Shown: positions 8,147 to 16,197 of the stretch, one piece after another
How the letters are laid out: each line of letters starts with the position of its first letter
How positions within the stretch are numbered: the first letter of the stretch is position 1
Assembly (NCBI GenBank): GCA_944319815.1
Contig: CALUEX010000004.1
Coordinates: 42,614-106,613, forward strand
Direction: 5' to 3'
DNA from: an uncultured Prevotella sp.
GTDB taxonomy: Bacteria > Bacteroidota > Bacteroidia > Bacteroidales > Bacteroidaceae
DNA: 64,000 nt
The notes under the pieces: generated by a model
Database searches by the model: none
Seen by the model: the letters and a program-made list of their open reading frames with translations, nothing else
What the model was told of the DNA's origin: nothing
Program-made: the position numbers and the translations under genes

Positions 8147-8771
8147 AGAGGAATATTTGCTTGACCACATCGACCCCGAGGGCGACTATCTCTACCGCCT
8201 GTGGCGGGCTACAAACGTACACCTGCTGCGCGGGCGCATGGCCAGCGGCCACCTGCAGGGCAGGCTGCTGAAGATGCTCGTGCGCATGGTGCGCCCGAAG
8301 AACATACTTGAAATAGGGACGTTCAGCGGCTACAGTGCAATCTGCATGGCCGAGGGGCTCGACGAGGGCGGCATGGTGTACACTTACGAGATAAACGACG
8401 AGCTGGAGGACTTCACCCGCCCGTGGCTCGAAGGCTCGGCCGTGGCCGACAAAATCCGCTTCATCATCGGCGACGCCGTGAAGGAAGCCCCGCGCCTGGG
8501 CGTGGAGTTCGACATGGTGTTCATCGACGGCGACAAGCGCACTTACGACGAAGCCTACGAGATGGCCCTCGGCGTGCTGCGCCCCGGAGGTTTCCTGCTG
8601 GCCGACAACACGCTCTGGGACGGACACGTGCTCGAGGAGCCGCGCCCGGCCGACCGCCAGACGGCCGGCATAGAGGCGTTCAACGACCTCGTGGCGCGCG
8701 ACAGCCGCGTGGAGAAGGTCATACTGCCCCTGCGCGACGGCCTGACCATAGCCATGAAGAAACGCCAATGA
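8133..8771 (+). CDS. SAM-dependent O-methyltransferase (class I, catechol-type)
   Basis: A 212-residue methyltransferase of the O-methyltransferase 3 family, which transfers methyl from S-adenosylmethionine to hydroxyl groups on small molecules using a divalent metal. The SAM-binding motif ILEIGTFSGYSAI is at residues 58-70, the acidic ribose-binding TYEIND at 84-89, and the metal-binding region FIDGDKRTY and LADNTLWDG are present. The natural substrate is unknown. The start ATG and the first codons (MHYELE) lie inside the last arm of the upstream AT-rich repeat; no other in-frame start is close. Confidence 0.9.
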   Translation: MHYELEEYLLDHIDPEGDYLYRLWRATNVHLLRGRMASGHLQGRLLKMLVRMVRPKNILEIGTFSGYSAICMAEGLDEGGMVYTYEINDELEDFTRPWLEGSAVADKIRFIIGDAVKEAPRLGVEFDMVFIDGDKRTYDEAYEMALGVLRPGGFLLADNTLWDGHVLEEPRPADRQTAGIEAFNDLVARDSRVEKVILPLRDGLTIAMKKRQ

Positions 8772-8808
8772 CAGCCGTTGCGTAACCGCCTGGCCGTCAG
8801 CCACTTTG

Positions 8809-8847
8809 CAAAAGGGCATCTTTCACCCGTTGAAAGATGCCCTTTTG
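8809..8847. terminator. Perfect 17-bp hairpin of the GGGCATC repeat family
   Basis: Positions 8809-8825 and 8831-8847 pair perfectly with a 5-nt loop, 37 bases after the methyltransferase stop; the right arm ends in CCCTTTTG, so it can act as a terminator. The same sequence recurs at many other gaps in the window. Confidence 0.7.
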
Positions 8848-9010
8848 TCGTGCCGTTTGTGCCCTTTTGGCTGGCGATTTGGGACAACCGGGAGAACGGG
8901 GAGTGATGCGACGGGGCGGCGGTTATGTTGGCTCTGCCGTCTGGTGCAATGAACTTGGCGGATTTGCAGTCACTTATGATTGCATAATCCGCCGCAACGG
9001 GAGTATTGGA

Positions 9011-9083
9011 TTTTTCACTTTTCATTTTTCATTCTTTATTATTCATTTTTCATTATTCATTCTTTATTATTCATATTTCATTT
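9011..9083. repeat. TTTTTCATTATTCATTC repeat
   Basis: Six or so imperfect copies of a TTTTTCATT-type word in tandem, the inverted complement of the repeats at 21,966 and 30,258. No partner arm is present in this gap. The rest of the 408-base gap 8772-9179 holds the GGGCATC hairpin, GC-rich unassigned DNA and the rbfA promoter. Confidence 0.7.
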
Positions 9084-9108
9084 ATTTCGCAATGTCGGAA
9101 AAAATGTG

Positions 9109-9116
9109 TAAGTTTG
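9109..9116 (+). promoter_or_regulatory. rbfA -7 box
   Basis: TAAGTTTG, matching TAnnTTTG; the leader would be about 57 bases. Confidence 0.5.
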
Positions 9117-9179
9117 CACTTAATTTAGGTTTATTGCGCCCGTTGGCGCATATTTATTAATGTATAACACTGAAAAACG

Positions 9180-9515
9180 ATGCAGGAAACAAGGCAAAAC
9201 CGCATAGCAAGGCTGCTGCAAAAGGAGCTAAGCCTAATATTCCAGTCGCAGACGCGCTCGATGCACGGCGTGATGATAAGCGTTACCCGCTGCCGCATCA
9301 GTCCCGACCTGAGCATCTGCACGGCCTACTTGAGCATTTTCCCCTCAGAAAGGGCCGACGAGCTGGTGAAGAACATCACGGCGAACGCGCAGACAATACG
9401 CTACGAACTGGGTACGCGCGTGCGCAACCAGCTGCGTATCATACCCGAGCTGCGCTTCTTCGTGGACGACTCGCTCGACTACATTGCGCATATTGACGAG
9501 CTGCTGAAGAAATGA
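9180..9515 (+). CDS. rbfA: Ribosome-binding factor A
   Basis: A 111-residue KH-fold protein that binds the immature 30S subunit and assists 16S rRNA 5'-end maturation. It begins METRQNRIARLLQKELSLI-like (here MQETRQ), the typical first helix, and contains the VTRCRISPDLSICTAYLSIF strand region. Its stop overlaps the start of the next gene by four bases (ATGA), indicating translational coupling to the LolE-like permease, an arrangement commonly seen in Bacteroidales. Confidence 0.93.
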   Translation: MQETRQNRIARLLQKELSLIFQSQTRSMHGVMISVTRCRISPDLSICTAYLSIFPSERADELVKNITANAQTIRYELGTRVRNQLRIIPELRFFVDDSLDYIAHIDELLKK

Positions 9516-10738
9516 ATTTCCCCTTTTACATAGCGCGCCGCTACCTTTTCTCGAAGAAAAGCACGCACGTAATCAACCTTATCAGCGGCATAAGCGCCGT
9601 TGGCGTGGCCGTGGCCACGATGGCGCTGGTGGTGACGCTTAGCGTCTTCAACGGCTTCCACGACCTCGTGGCGTCGTTCCTTACGGCTTTCGACCCGCAA
9701 ATAGAGGTGGTGCCGGCGCGCGGCAAGACGGCCCCGGCCGACGACCCCGTGCTGGCGAAGCTCCGTGCGCTGCCCGAGGTTGACGTGGTGACGGAGAGCG
9801 TGGAGGACCAGGCCCTGGCCGTGTATGGCGACAACCAGGCAATGGTGGTGGTGAAGGGCGTTGACGATAACTTCAGCGAGCTGACGCATATCGGCGACAT
9901 TCTTTACGGCGAAGGCGACTTCTCGCTGCACGCCGCCAACCTGGAATACGGCACGGTGGGCATACGCCTGGCCGACCAGCTGGGTATGTCGGCCGACTGG
10001 CCGGGCTCGCTCTATATCTATGCGCCCAAGCGCGAGGGGCAGCTCGACATGATGAACCCTACGGAGGGCTTCGTCGTTGACTCACTGATTTCGCCCGGCG
10101 TGGTGTTCTCGGTGAGGAACGGACGCTACGACCGCGAGTATATACTCACGTCAATAGGCTTCGCCCGTAGGCTGTTCGGCCAGCAGGGTATGCTGTCGCA
10201 GCTTGAGTTCAGGCTCAAGCCGGGGTCTGACCTCGACGCCGTGAAGGCCGAGATGAGGGAGATTGCCGGCGACAAGTACCACGTGCTCGACCGCATGGAG
10301 CAACAGGCCGACACGTTCAAGATAATGAAAATAGAGAAGTTCATCGCCTACATCTTCCTTACGTTCATCCTCGCCGTGGCGTGCTTCAACATCATTGGCT
10401 CGCTCTCGATGCTCATCATCGACAAGAAGGACGACGTGGTGACGCTGCGCAACATGGGCGCGACGGACAAGCAGATAACGCGCATCTTCCTGTTTGAGGG
10501 GCGCATGATTTCGGCCATAGGTGCCGTGGTGGGCATCTTGCTCGGCCTGTTGCTTTGTTGGCTGCAACAGCGGTACGGCCTTGTGGCCCTCGGCGAGAGC
10601 AGCGGTTCGTTCGTAGTTGACGCTTATCCCGTGAGCGTGCACCCGGAGGACATCATAATAGTGTTCCTTACGGTCGTCGCCGTTGGCTTCGCCTCGGTGT
10701 GGTATCCCGTAAGGTATTTTGCAAAGAGGCTGTTGTGA
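9512..10738 (+). CDS. LolE/FtsX-type ABC transporter permease
   Basis: A 408-residue inner-membrane protein with the LolC/E layout: an N-terminal helix (about 20-45), a large periplasmic MacB-like domain (about 46-270) and three C-terminal helices in the FtsX domain (about 275-300, 325-350, 375-395). The N-terminus FYIARRYLFSKKSTHVINLIS is the typical start of lipoprotein-releasing permeases. It probably takes part in moving lipoproteins to the outer membrane; the ATPase partner (LolD) is not in this operon. It overlaps rbfA by four bases. Confidence 0.85.
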   Translation: MNFPFYIARRYLFSKKSTHVINLISGISAVGVAVATMALVVTLSVFNGFHDLVASFLTAFDPQIEVVPARGKTAPADDPVLAKLRALPEVDVVTESVEDQALAVYGDNQAMVVVKGVDDNFSELTHIGDILYGEGDFSLHAANLEYGTVGIRLADQLGMSADWPGSLYIYAPKREGQLDMMNPTEGFVVDSLISPGVVFSVRNGRYDREYILTSIGFARRLFGQQGMLSQLEFRLKPGSDLDAVKAEMREIAGDKYHVLDRMEQQADTFKIMKIEKFIAYIFLTFILAVACFNIIGSLSMLIIDKKDDVVTLRNMGATDKQITRIFLFEGRMISAIGAVVGILLGLLLCWLQQRYGLVALGESSGSFVVDAYPVSVHPEDIIIVFLTVVAVGFASVWYPVRYFAKRLL

Positions 10739-10753
10739 AGCTATGAACGACCT

Positions 10754-11004
10754 AAACACCCACCCCAACCCTCCCGAAGGGAGGGAGCTTGATTAGCTTT
10801 GATGCACTAAAAAGGGATAAAAGCCAACTAAGTACCCACCCCAACCCTCCCAAAGGGAGGGAGTTTGATTAGCTTTGAGGCAAGAAGGAATGGTATAAAA
10901 AAGCTAAATGTCGTGAACTTGCAATTTGCAAGTTCACGACATTTTTTATTAGCAAAGCATTTTAGACTCCCTCCCTTCGGGAGGGCTGGGGTGGGTGTTT
11001 AGGT
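10754..11004. repeat. CACCCCAACCCTCCCGAAGGGAGGG inverted repeat cluster
   Basis: Two direct arms (about 10754-10801 and 10833-10881), each ending in a GATTAGCTTTGA tail, and one inverted arm (10951-11004) occupy the gap between two convergent genes. Each arm has an internal small hairpin CTCCC-GAA-GGGAG-type core. Confidence 0.85.
10906..10947. terminator. Strong hairpin between convergent genes
   Basis: A near-perfect palindrome of 19-bp arms (10906-10924, 10926-10944) followed by T's on the plus strand and preceded by A's; it sits inside the repeat cluster and would stop transcription from the LolE-like gene. Confidence 0.7.
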
Positions 11005-11027
11005 GTTTTTGATGCTGTTTTTCATTC

Positions 11028-12569
11028 TCATCTTTCCGCCCAGTCGCCCCTATCCAAGTTGCGGTAACTTATTGCCTCGGCCAAGTGTTGCGGCAAGACG
11101 GCGGGCGAAGCGTCGAGGTCGGCTATGGTGCGCGCAACCTTCAGTATGCGGTTGTAGGCCCTGGCCGACAGGTTAAGGCGCGCCATGGCCGTGCGCAGCA
11201 GCTCTATTCCTTCGGCGTCAGGCTCGGCGTACTGGTGTATCATGCGCTCTGTCATGGCCGCGTTGCAGTGTATTCCCTTGTGCTCGCGGAAGCGTTCCTC
11301 CTGTATCTGCCTTGCCTTTATTACCCGCTGGCGTATGGTAGCGCTGCTTTCGCCCTGCGTTGCCTTGGATATGTCGTTGAAGGGCACGGGCGTTATCTCT
11401 ATTTGTATGTCGATGCGGTCGAGCAACGGGCCGCTGATTTTATTGAGGTAACGCTGTATTTGCCCAGGCGTGCAGACGCACTTGTGGGTAGGGTCGTTGT
11501 AATATCCGCAGGGACAGGGGTTCATTGATGCCACGAACATGAACGAACAGGGGTATTCCACCGTGTATTTAGCCCTCGCGATGGTGATTTTGCGGTCTTC
11601 AAGCGGTTGGCGCAGCACCTCGAGCGTGGTCTTGTTGAACTCCGGCAACTCGTCGGCGAACAGCACGCCGTTGTGCGCCAGCGATATTTCCCCCGGCCTT
11701 GGGTTCACCCCGCCGCCTACGAGGGCAACTTGGGAGATGGTGTGGTGAGGGGCGCGGAACGGCCGTTGGGATATTAGCGACATCCCTTCGCCGAGCTTAC
11801 CGGCAACCGAATGTATCTGTGTTGTCTCGAGACTTTCGGCCAGCGAGAGTGGCGGCAGTATGGAGGGAAGACGCTTGGCCATCATTGACTTGCCGCTGCC
11901 CGGTGGGCCAATCATGATGAGGTTGTGTCCTCCGGCAGCCGCAACCTCCATTGCGCGCTTGACGTTGTCCTGTCCGCGGACGTCGGCAAAGTCGAGGTCG
12001 AAGTTGCTTTGGTGCTCGTAAAACTCTCGCCTCGTGTCTATGATTGTGGGTTGGAAATCGGTTTCGCCGTTGAGGAAACGGATTACGTCGAGGATGCTGT
12101 CCATGCCGTAGACGTCGAGCTTGTTCACTACGGCGGCCTCGCGGATGTTGCGTTTGGGGACAATCAGTCCCTTGAACTCCTCCTTGCGTGCCTTTATGGC
12201 TATGGGCAAGGCGCCTCTTACGGGCTGTATCTTGCCGTCGAGGCTTAACTCGCCGACGAGCATATATTCAGATAGGTGGTCGGGTTTCACCTTGCCTAAG
12301 GCGGCAAGGATGCCGATGGCTATTGGCAGGTCGTATCCGCTGCCTTCCTTGGGCAGGTCGGCCGGTGCCATGTTGATGGTAGTGTCGGTTACGGGCAGCT
12401 TTATCCCGTTGTTGTTCAAGGCTGACTTTATGCGGTCGCGGCTTTCTTTTACGGCGGTGTCGGCAAGTCCAGAAAGGTGGAAGTTCACTCCTTTTGTTAT
12501 GCTGACCTCCACCGTTACCGTTGTAACGTCTAAGCCGTTGACCGCTGCGCAAAATGTTTTCACCAGCAT
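11028..12569 (-). CDS. comM: YifB/ComM-type Mg-chelatase-like AAA+ ATPase
   Basis: A 513-residue ATPase of the family whose ComM members drive branch migration during natural transformation; the family is also called YifB. An N-terminal Lon-protease-like domain (about 1-165) is followed by the Mg-chelatase AAA+ core with Walker A GPPGSGKS at 221-228 and Walker B LFADELPEF near 303, and a C-terminal Mg-chelatase domain with RAYNRILKVARTIADL. It is 8 bases downstream of the lipoprotein gene on the same strand and is probably the last gene of the tRNA-led operon. Confidence 0.93.
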   Translation of the reverse strand: MLVKTFCAAVNGLDVTTVTVEVSITKGVNFHLSGLADTAVKESRDRIKSALNNNGIKLPVTDTTINMAPADLPKEGSGYDLPIAIGILAALGKVKPDHLSEYMLVGELSLDGKIQPVRGALPIAIKARKEEFKGLIVPKRNIREAAVVNKLDVYGMDSILDVIRFLNGETDFQPTIIDTRREFYEHQSNFDLDFADVRGQDNVKRAMEVAAAGGHNLIMIGPPGSGKSMMAKRLPSILPPLSLAESLETTQIHSVAGKLGEGMSLISQRPFRAPHHTISQVALVGGGVNPRPGEISLAHNGVLFADELPEFNKTTLEVLRQPLEDRKITIARAKYTVEYPCSFMFVASMNPCPCGYYNDPTHKCVCTPGQIQRYLNKISGPLLDRIDIQIEITPVPFNDISKATQGESSATIRQRVIKARQIQEERFREHKGIHCNAAMTERMIHQYAEPDAEGIELLRTAMARLNLSARAYNRILKVARTIADLDASPAVLPQHLAEAISYRNLDRGDWAER

Positions 12570-12577
12570 GGCTCGCG

Positions 12578-13591
12578 TCAGTTAAGTAGTGTTTTAATCC
12601 TTGATTCTATTTCGTTGGGTTTCAGGTTGCGTTCAACGATGCGTCCTTGTGCGTTGTAGAGCACGTTGCTTGACACTCTGTCAAGCGCAAATTGCCTGAT
12701 TAGCGGACTTTCGAACATAAGTTGGTCGCATACGTTTATTGCTGCGGTCGAGTCGTTGCGCAGCGCGTTTTTGCAGGTTTGCCTGCTTGCGTCGAGGCTT
12801 ACGGTCATGACGGCGAGTCTGTTGCCGTATTCTCCTTGTAGTCTGCTGAGCCTGTCGCGGAGGTTACGGCTTTCGTAATCCCAGTTCGCCCATGCCAGTA
12901 CGACAGACACTTTGCCCCTTAAATTGGCGTCGCTGACGTTTTTGCCGTTAATGTCTTGTGCCGTGAACTGTGGCAGCCTTGCCCCGGGCGCACCGTTTTT
13001 CATTGCGCTGACATACCGCGACATTCGTGCTACCTGTCCGTTCTTAGGTTGTTCCTTGTAGACGAGGTTTACGAGTTCCTCCGTTTTCTTGTCATTTGTC
13101 GCAGTGCCGTTATTGTCCGGTGCGATAAAGTATTTCCTGAGTATGTAAATGCTTACAGGCGACTTGGGGTTGTTCCTGATGAATTGTTCTGCATATTTCA
13201 TCACCTCTGGGGGCGATGCTTTCGCTATTTGCTGGCGAAAGCCGTTCATCATCTTGTTGTCTTTCGTACCTTCGATTACGATTTCCTTGAGGTGAGATGC
13301 GTCGCCTTTTATGGTTACTGACTTGCCTGGTTCTGCGAATATGGGTTGTTCCGAGAAGTTCGGGAACACAATCATGATTGTGCCGCTTTCCTTGCATGGC
13401 GTTTCAAACGTGAAACGTCCGCCCTCAACCTTTATCGTGTCGAACCCTTCAAACAAGCCATCTGGGCTGTAAACATAAAACTCACCTTGGTTAAGGTTGA
13501 GTAAACGGCCTTCAAAACTGAAGTAACCCCTGCGTGAACTGCAGGCAACCAAAACCAAGGTGAGTGTCAAGATATAAGTGAGCCGCTTCAT
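12578..13591 (-). CDS. DUF4369/thioredoxin-fold lipoprotein lacking the CXXC motif
   Basis: A 337-residue lipoprotein with lipobox LVLVAC (Cys17), an N-terminal DUF4369 beta domain (about 22-115), a helical linker, and a C-terminal AhpC/TSA-thioredoxin fold (about 203-330). Proteins of this architecture in Bacteroidales usually act as periplasmic thiol oxidoreductases. Here the expected W-C-x-x-C site reads WANWDYES (234-241), so both redox cysteines are gone and classical thiol exchange is not possible; the fold may serve binding. It lies 13 bases after the OmpA/TPR lipoprotein gene and 8 before comM. Confidence 0.85.
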   Translation of the reverse strand: MKRLTYILTLTLVLVACSSRRGYFSFEGRLLNLNQGEFYVYSPDGLFEGFDTIKVEGGRFTFETPCKESGTIMIVFPNFSEQPIFAEPGKSVTIKGDASHLKEIVIEGTKDNKMMNGFRQQIAKASPPEVMKYAEQFIRNNPKSPVSIYILRKYFIAPDNNGTATNDKKTEELVNLVYKEQPKNGQVARMSRYVSAMKNGAPGARLPQFTAQDINGKNVSDANLRGKVSVVLAWANWDYESRNLRDRLSRLQGEYGNRLAVMTVSLDASRQTCKNALRNDSTAAINVCDQLMFESPLIRQFALDRVSSNVLYNAQGRIVERNLKPNEIESRIKTLLN

Positions 13592-13604
13592 GCGTCAGCT
13601 TATT

Positions 13605-15290
13605 TTATTTGCTGACTTTTGACAGCTCTAAGTCATTGTTTGCGTAAGTAGCGAGTGACGGGTCTTTCTGCAAAGCGCTCTTCAGGTAAGAAGATGCAGC
13701 GTCGTTGTTGCCCTGGCGTGCGTTGAGGATAGCCTGCAGGTAGTCTGTCATGGCGTCTTTGTTCTCAATGCTGTTCAAGGTGTTTGCTGCTCCGGCGTAG
13801 TTCTTGTTCAGAATTTGTGCCAAAGCTGTAGTGTTGCAGTTAATTCCGTTCAGGTTCTGTTCAGCTGTAGCATAGTCACCCTTTGCAAGGTTGAGTGAGC
13901 CGAGTACCTTGTTGTAGTCGCCGGCGGTGTTGCCTTTTGCGATGTAGTTCTCAGCTTCGCTTATGTTACCGCTCTTCAAGGCGATAAGGCCAAGGTTTGC
14001 GTTTACTTCGCTTGCGTTGCTGTTGATGGCCTGAGCCTTAGCCAGATAGTTCTTAGCCTCGGCGTCGTTGCCCTTTGCAAACTCGATGGCAGCAATGTTG
14101 TTGTAAGCGCGGTAGTCGTTAGGATAGATTTCAGCGGTCTTCTTGTAGATGGCCTCCTGAGTGTTGATGTCGTTCTCGAGAGTAGCGGCGTAAAGAAGTT
14201 CGTCAACGCTCAGCTGTTTAGCGTCAGCCTTGTACTGCTCCTTAATCTGGTCGTCGCTGCGTCCGATTGTCTCATAGTTGATGATGAGGCGTGAACGGCG
14301 GAGTTCAGGAAGGATGCCGTCGGCGAGTTCACGGAAGCCGGCAGACATATTACGTATTTGCTGTTCGCGCTCCTCTGGGTCTTGGTACATAGAGAGGACA
14401 CGAAGGATAACGTCCTTGTCCTGGATGTTAGATGCGGCAACGAGCTTCTGGAAGCCGTCCCAGTCCTGTGCGGTGTACTTGCCGGTAACCTGACCGTTGA
14501 GTTCGGCATTCTTGAGCTGACCCTCAGCGTAGTCTACTGATACGTTCTGGCGCTTGCTTGCCAGCTTGTCGTTCAGTTTAACGCCACCGTCAGGAGATGC
14601 GTATGCGAGAACCTCTACGTTCTTCAGGTTGAGTTTCTCCTTGTCGTTGTTGATGTCCTTGAGGAGCTTTACGAACTCCTGTACAGAGTTGTTCTTCAGT
14701 TCGCGCTTGCGCAGGTTAGCCTGGTTGATGAGGAATTTGATTTGTGCTTCTTGCCTCTGTGCACGAACGCGCTGGAATGTATCGGGAGCTATGCAAGCGC
14801 CGCTTCCGGCGAGAGTGTTCTTGTAAAGTTCAGATGTAGCGATAACGCCTTCAGCCACTTTGACTGCGGGCACCTCGATTTTCTTCTTTTTCTTGCCATA
14901 GTAGGCGTCAAAAGTCATGTAGAGGTCGCTCTTCTGCATTTCGGGTACATACTTGAAGTTAGACTTCATCGTATAGTTACCACCCATTTTGTAAGAGATA
15001 GTCTGGTCGTTGCCTTCTACTTTTTCTCCTTGGAATGTAGCGGCTTGGCCTTGTGCAGCCTGGTCGTTGCCGTAACGCAGTTCAGGAACAACGGTCACGA
15101 CAGCCTTCTTTTTCAGGTATTTCTCAGGGAACGTTCCGTTGATGGTCACAGCCACCTGGCCTCCCTTTGACTCCAATGGGTTGGGAACGACATTGAAGTT
15201 GTCGGCAGACAGTTCACCCAATTTGGACGAACAAGACGTCAGCGCGAGCACTGATGCTGCCGAGATGAAAAGGATAAGATTTTTTTTCAT
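13605..15290 (-). CDS. OmpA-like/TPR outer-membrane lipoprotein
   Basis: A 561-residue lipoprotein (signal peptide ending LALTSC, Cys at about 20). The middle (about 215-275) resembles an OmpA C-terminal domain, with VEVLAYASPDGG and NDKLASKRQNVSVDYAEG, the pattern used to bind peptidoglycan. From about residue 360 to the end come five or more tetratricopeptide-like helical repeats (YPNDYRAYNNIAAIEFAKGN, ASEVNANLGLIALKSGN and so on), which usually hold partner proteins. The frame is open upstream into the tRNA gene, but ATG 15290 precedes a clear signal peptide. Only 20 bases separate the start codon from the tRNA-Leu 3' end. Confidence 0.88.
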   Translation of the reverse strand: MKKNLILFISAASVLALTSCSSKLGELSADNFNVVPNPLESKGGQVAVTINGTFPEKYLKKKAVVTVVPELRYGNDQAAQGQAATFQGEKVEGNDQTISYKMGGNYTMKSNFKYVPEMQKSDLYMTFDAYYGKKKKKIEVPAVKVAEGVIATSELYKNTLAGSGACIAPDTFQRVRAQRQEAQIKFLINQANLRKRELKNNSVQEFVKLLKDINNDKEKLNLKNVEVLAYASPDGGVKLNDKLASKRQNVSVDYAEGQLKNAELNGQVTGKYTAQDWDGFQKLVAASNIQDKDVILRVLSMYQDPEEREQQIRNMSAGFRELADGILPELRRSRLIINYETIGRSDDQIKEQYKADAKQLSVDELLYAATLENDINTQEAIYKKTAEIYPNDYRAYNNIAAIEFAKGNDAEAKNYLAKAQAINSNASEVNANLGLIALKSGNISEAENYIAKGNTAGDYNKVLGSLNLAKGDYATAEQNLNGINCNTTALAQILNKNYAGAANTLNSIENKDAMTDYLQAILNARQGNNDAASSYLKSALQKDPSLATYANNDLELSKVSK

Positions 15291-15310
15291 GTTGAAAGGT
15301 TTTAAATGTG

Positions 15311-15399
15311 TGGTGCCGCGAGCGGGACTCGAACCCGCACAGCCATTTCTGGCCAAGGGATTTTAAGTCCCTCGTGTCTACCAATTCCACCATTGCGGC
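15311..15399 (-). tRNA. tRNA-Leu (anticodon TAA)
   Basis: An 89-base tRNA with encoded CCA (15311-15313). The minus strand begins GCCGCAATGGTGG, has the anticodon loop ACTTAAAAT with TAA, a class II long variable arm CCTTGGCCAGAAATGGCTG, and the T loop GGTTCGAGTCC. Confidence 0.95.
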
Positions 15400-15407
15400 G
15401 CTGCTTG

Positions 15408-15480
15408 AGCGGCAAACGGGACTCGGACCCGCGACCTCAACCTTGGCAAGGTTGCGCTCTACCAACTGAGCTATTGCCGC
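15408..15480 (-). tRNA. tRNA-Gly (anticodon GCC)
   Basis: A 73-base tRNA; the minus strand begins GCGGCAATAGCTCAGT, has the anticodon stem-loop ACCTTGCCAAGGT with GCC, the T loop GGTCCGAGTCC, and an acceptor end that pairs with the start. CCA is not encoded. It is 8 bases upstream of tRNA-Leu. Confidence 0.95.
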
Positions 15481-15492
15481 TTAAATGTTATG

Positions 15493-15523
15493 CAAAGATA
15501 AGCGTATTTCTCGAAAGTGCAAA
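15493..15523 (-). promoter_or_regulatory. Promoter of the tRNA-Gly/tRNA-Leu/lipoprotein unit
   Basis: On the minus strand TTTG (15523-15520), 19 bases, then TATCTTTG (15500-15493): an exact match to the Bacteroidetes consensus, about 12 bases before tRNA-Gly. No second promoter is visible between the tRNAs and the lipoprotein gene. Confidence 0.75.
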
Positions 15524-15554
15524 TTAATTTACACATTTTTTAATATAATGTGCC

Positions 15555-16115
15555 TTAATTCGTTACGGAAAGCACTCCTTGCGGCCCGGTTGTGCTTGCG
15601 TGGTAACGTATCAGTTTGTCGCCGCTGTCGCCGCTTACCACTATTCCGCCGTTGTTCATGTCGTATTTTCGGCTGCAACTTCCGCATTCTGCCGTGCCGT
15701 CGGTATTCATCGTGAGCTTGTAGCGTGGCAGGCTTGTGTTTTTGTAACAGTTAGGGCACTGGCTGTCGTAGGCGTAGAACGTTGCGGGATTGTTCAGGTT
15801 GCCGTATCCCACGATAATTCCCGTCTCATTATATGTGCCGAGCCTAACCGTCCTTTGTTGGTCGATGGCGGTCAGTACGGGGCGGTCAGACAGTCCCTGG
15901 TTGCTCTCGAACAGGAAATGGTTTTCCCCCGATGTCGTGATGCGGCAGAAAATTCCGGGCGACATGGAGTTCATTGCCGATGCGAGGGCCGCGCTGCGGC
16001 TTGCGTCGTTTTCGAAGATGAAGTAGCACGGATAATTGCTGTATTCATAATCGGTGTTGCCGCACGCCGTGAATATGGCGAGCATCGCTATTATATAATA
16101 GGTGTAGCGTTTCAT
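15555..16115 (-). CDS. Small lipoprotein with paired CxxC motifs (zinc-ribbon or Rieske-like)
   Basis: A 186-residue lipoprotein with lipobox IFTAC (Cys18). The second half has CPNCY (about 120-124) and CGSC (about 144-147) followed by RKYDMNNGGIVVSGDSGD, a layout that recalls Rieske proteins (two metal-binding loops and a glycine-rich tail), but both histidines of the CxH/CxxH Rieske pattern are replaced by Cys, so zinc or a rubredoxin-like iron site is as likely. Function unknown. It follows argH by 82 bases on the same strand and may be its operon partner. Confidence 0.75.
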   Translation of the reverse strand: MKRYTYYIIAMLAIFTACGNTDYEYSNYPCYFIFENDASRSAALASAMNSMSPGIFCRITTSGENHFLFESNQGLSDRPVLTAIDQQRTVRLGTYNETGIIVGYGNLNNPATFYAYDSQCPNCYKNTSLPRYKLTMNTDGTAECGSCSRKYDMNNGGIVVSGDSGDKLIRYHASTTGPQGVLSVTN

Positions 16116-16197
16116 CTTTTTGCTTGGTAAAATAGGACAAATAAGGCACTGTTGGACCGATGGGGCTGATGCGCCATGGCGGGAAACGCCGCTGGCA

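Noticed and set aside
9011-9083. Tandem words at 9.0 kb and elsewhere considered as a CRISPR array.
   Set aside because: The repeats are contiguous or imperfect without unique spacers of constant length, and no cas gene is present.
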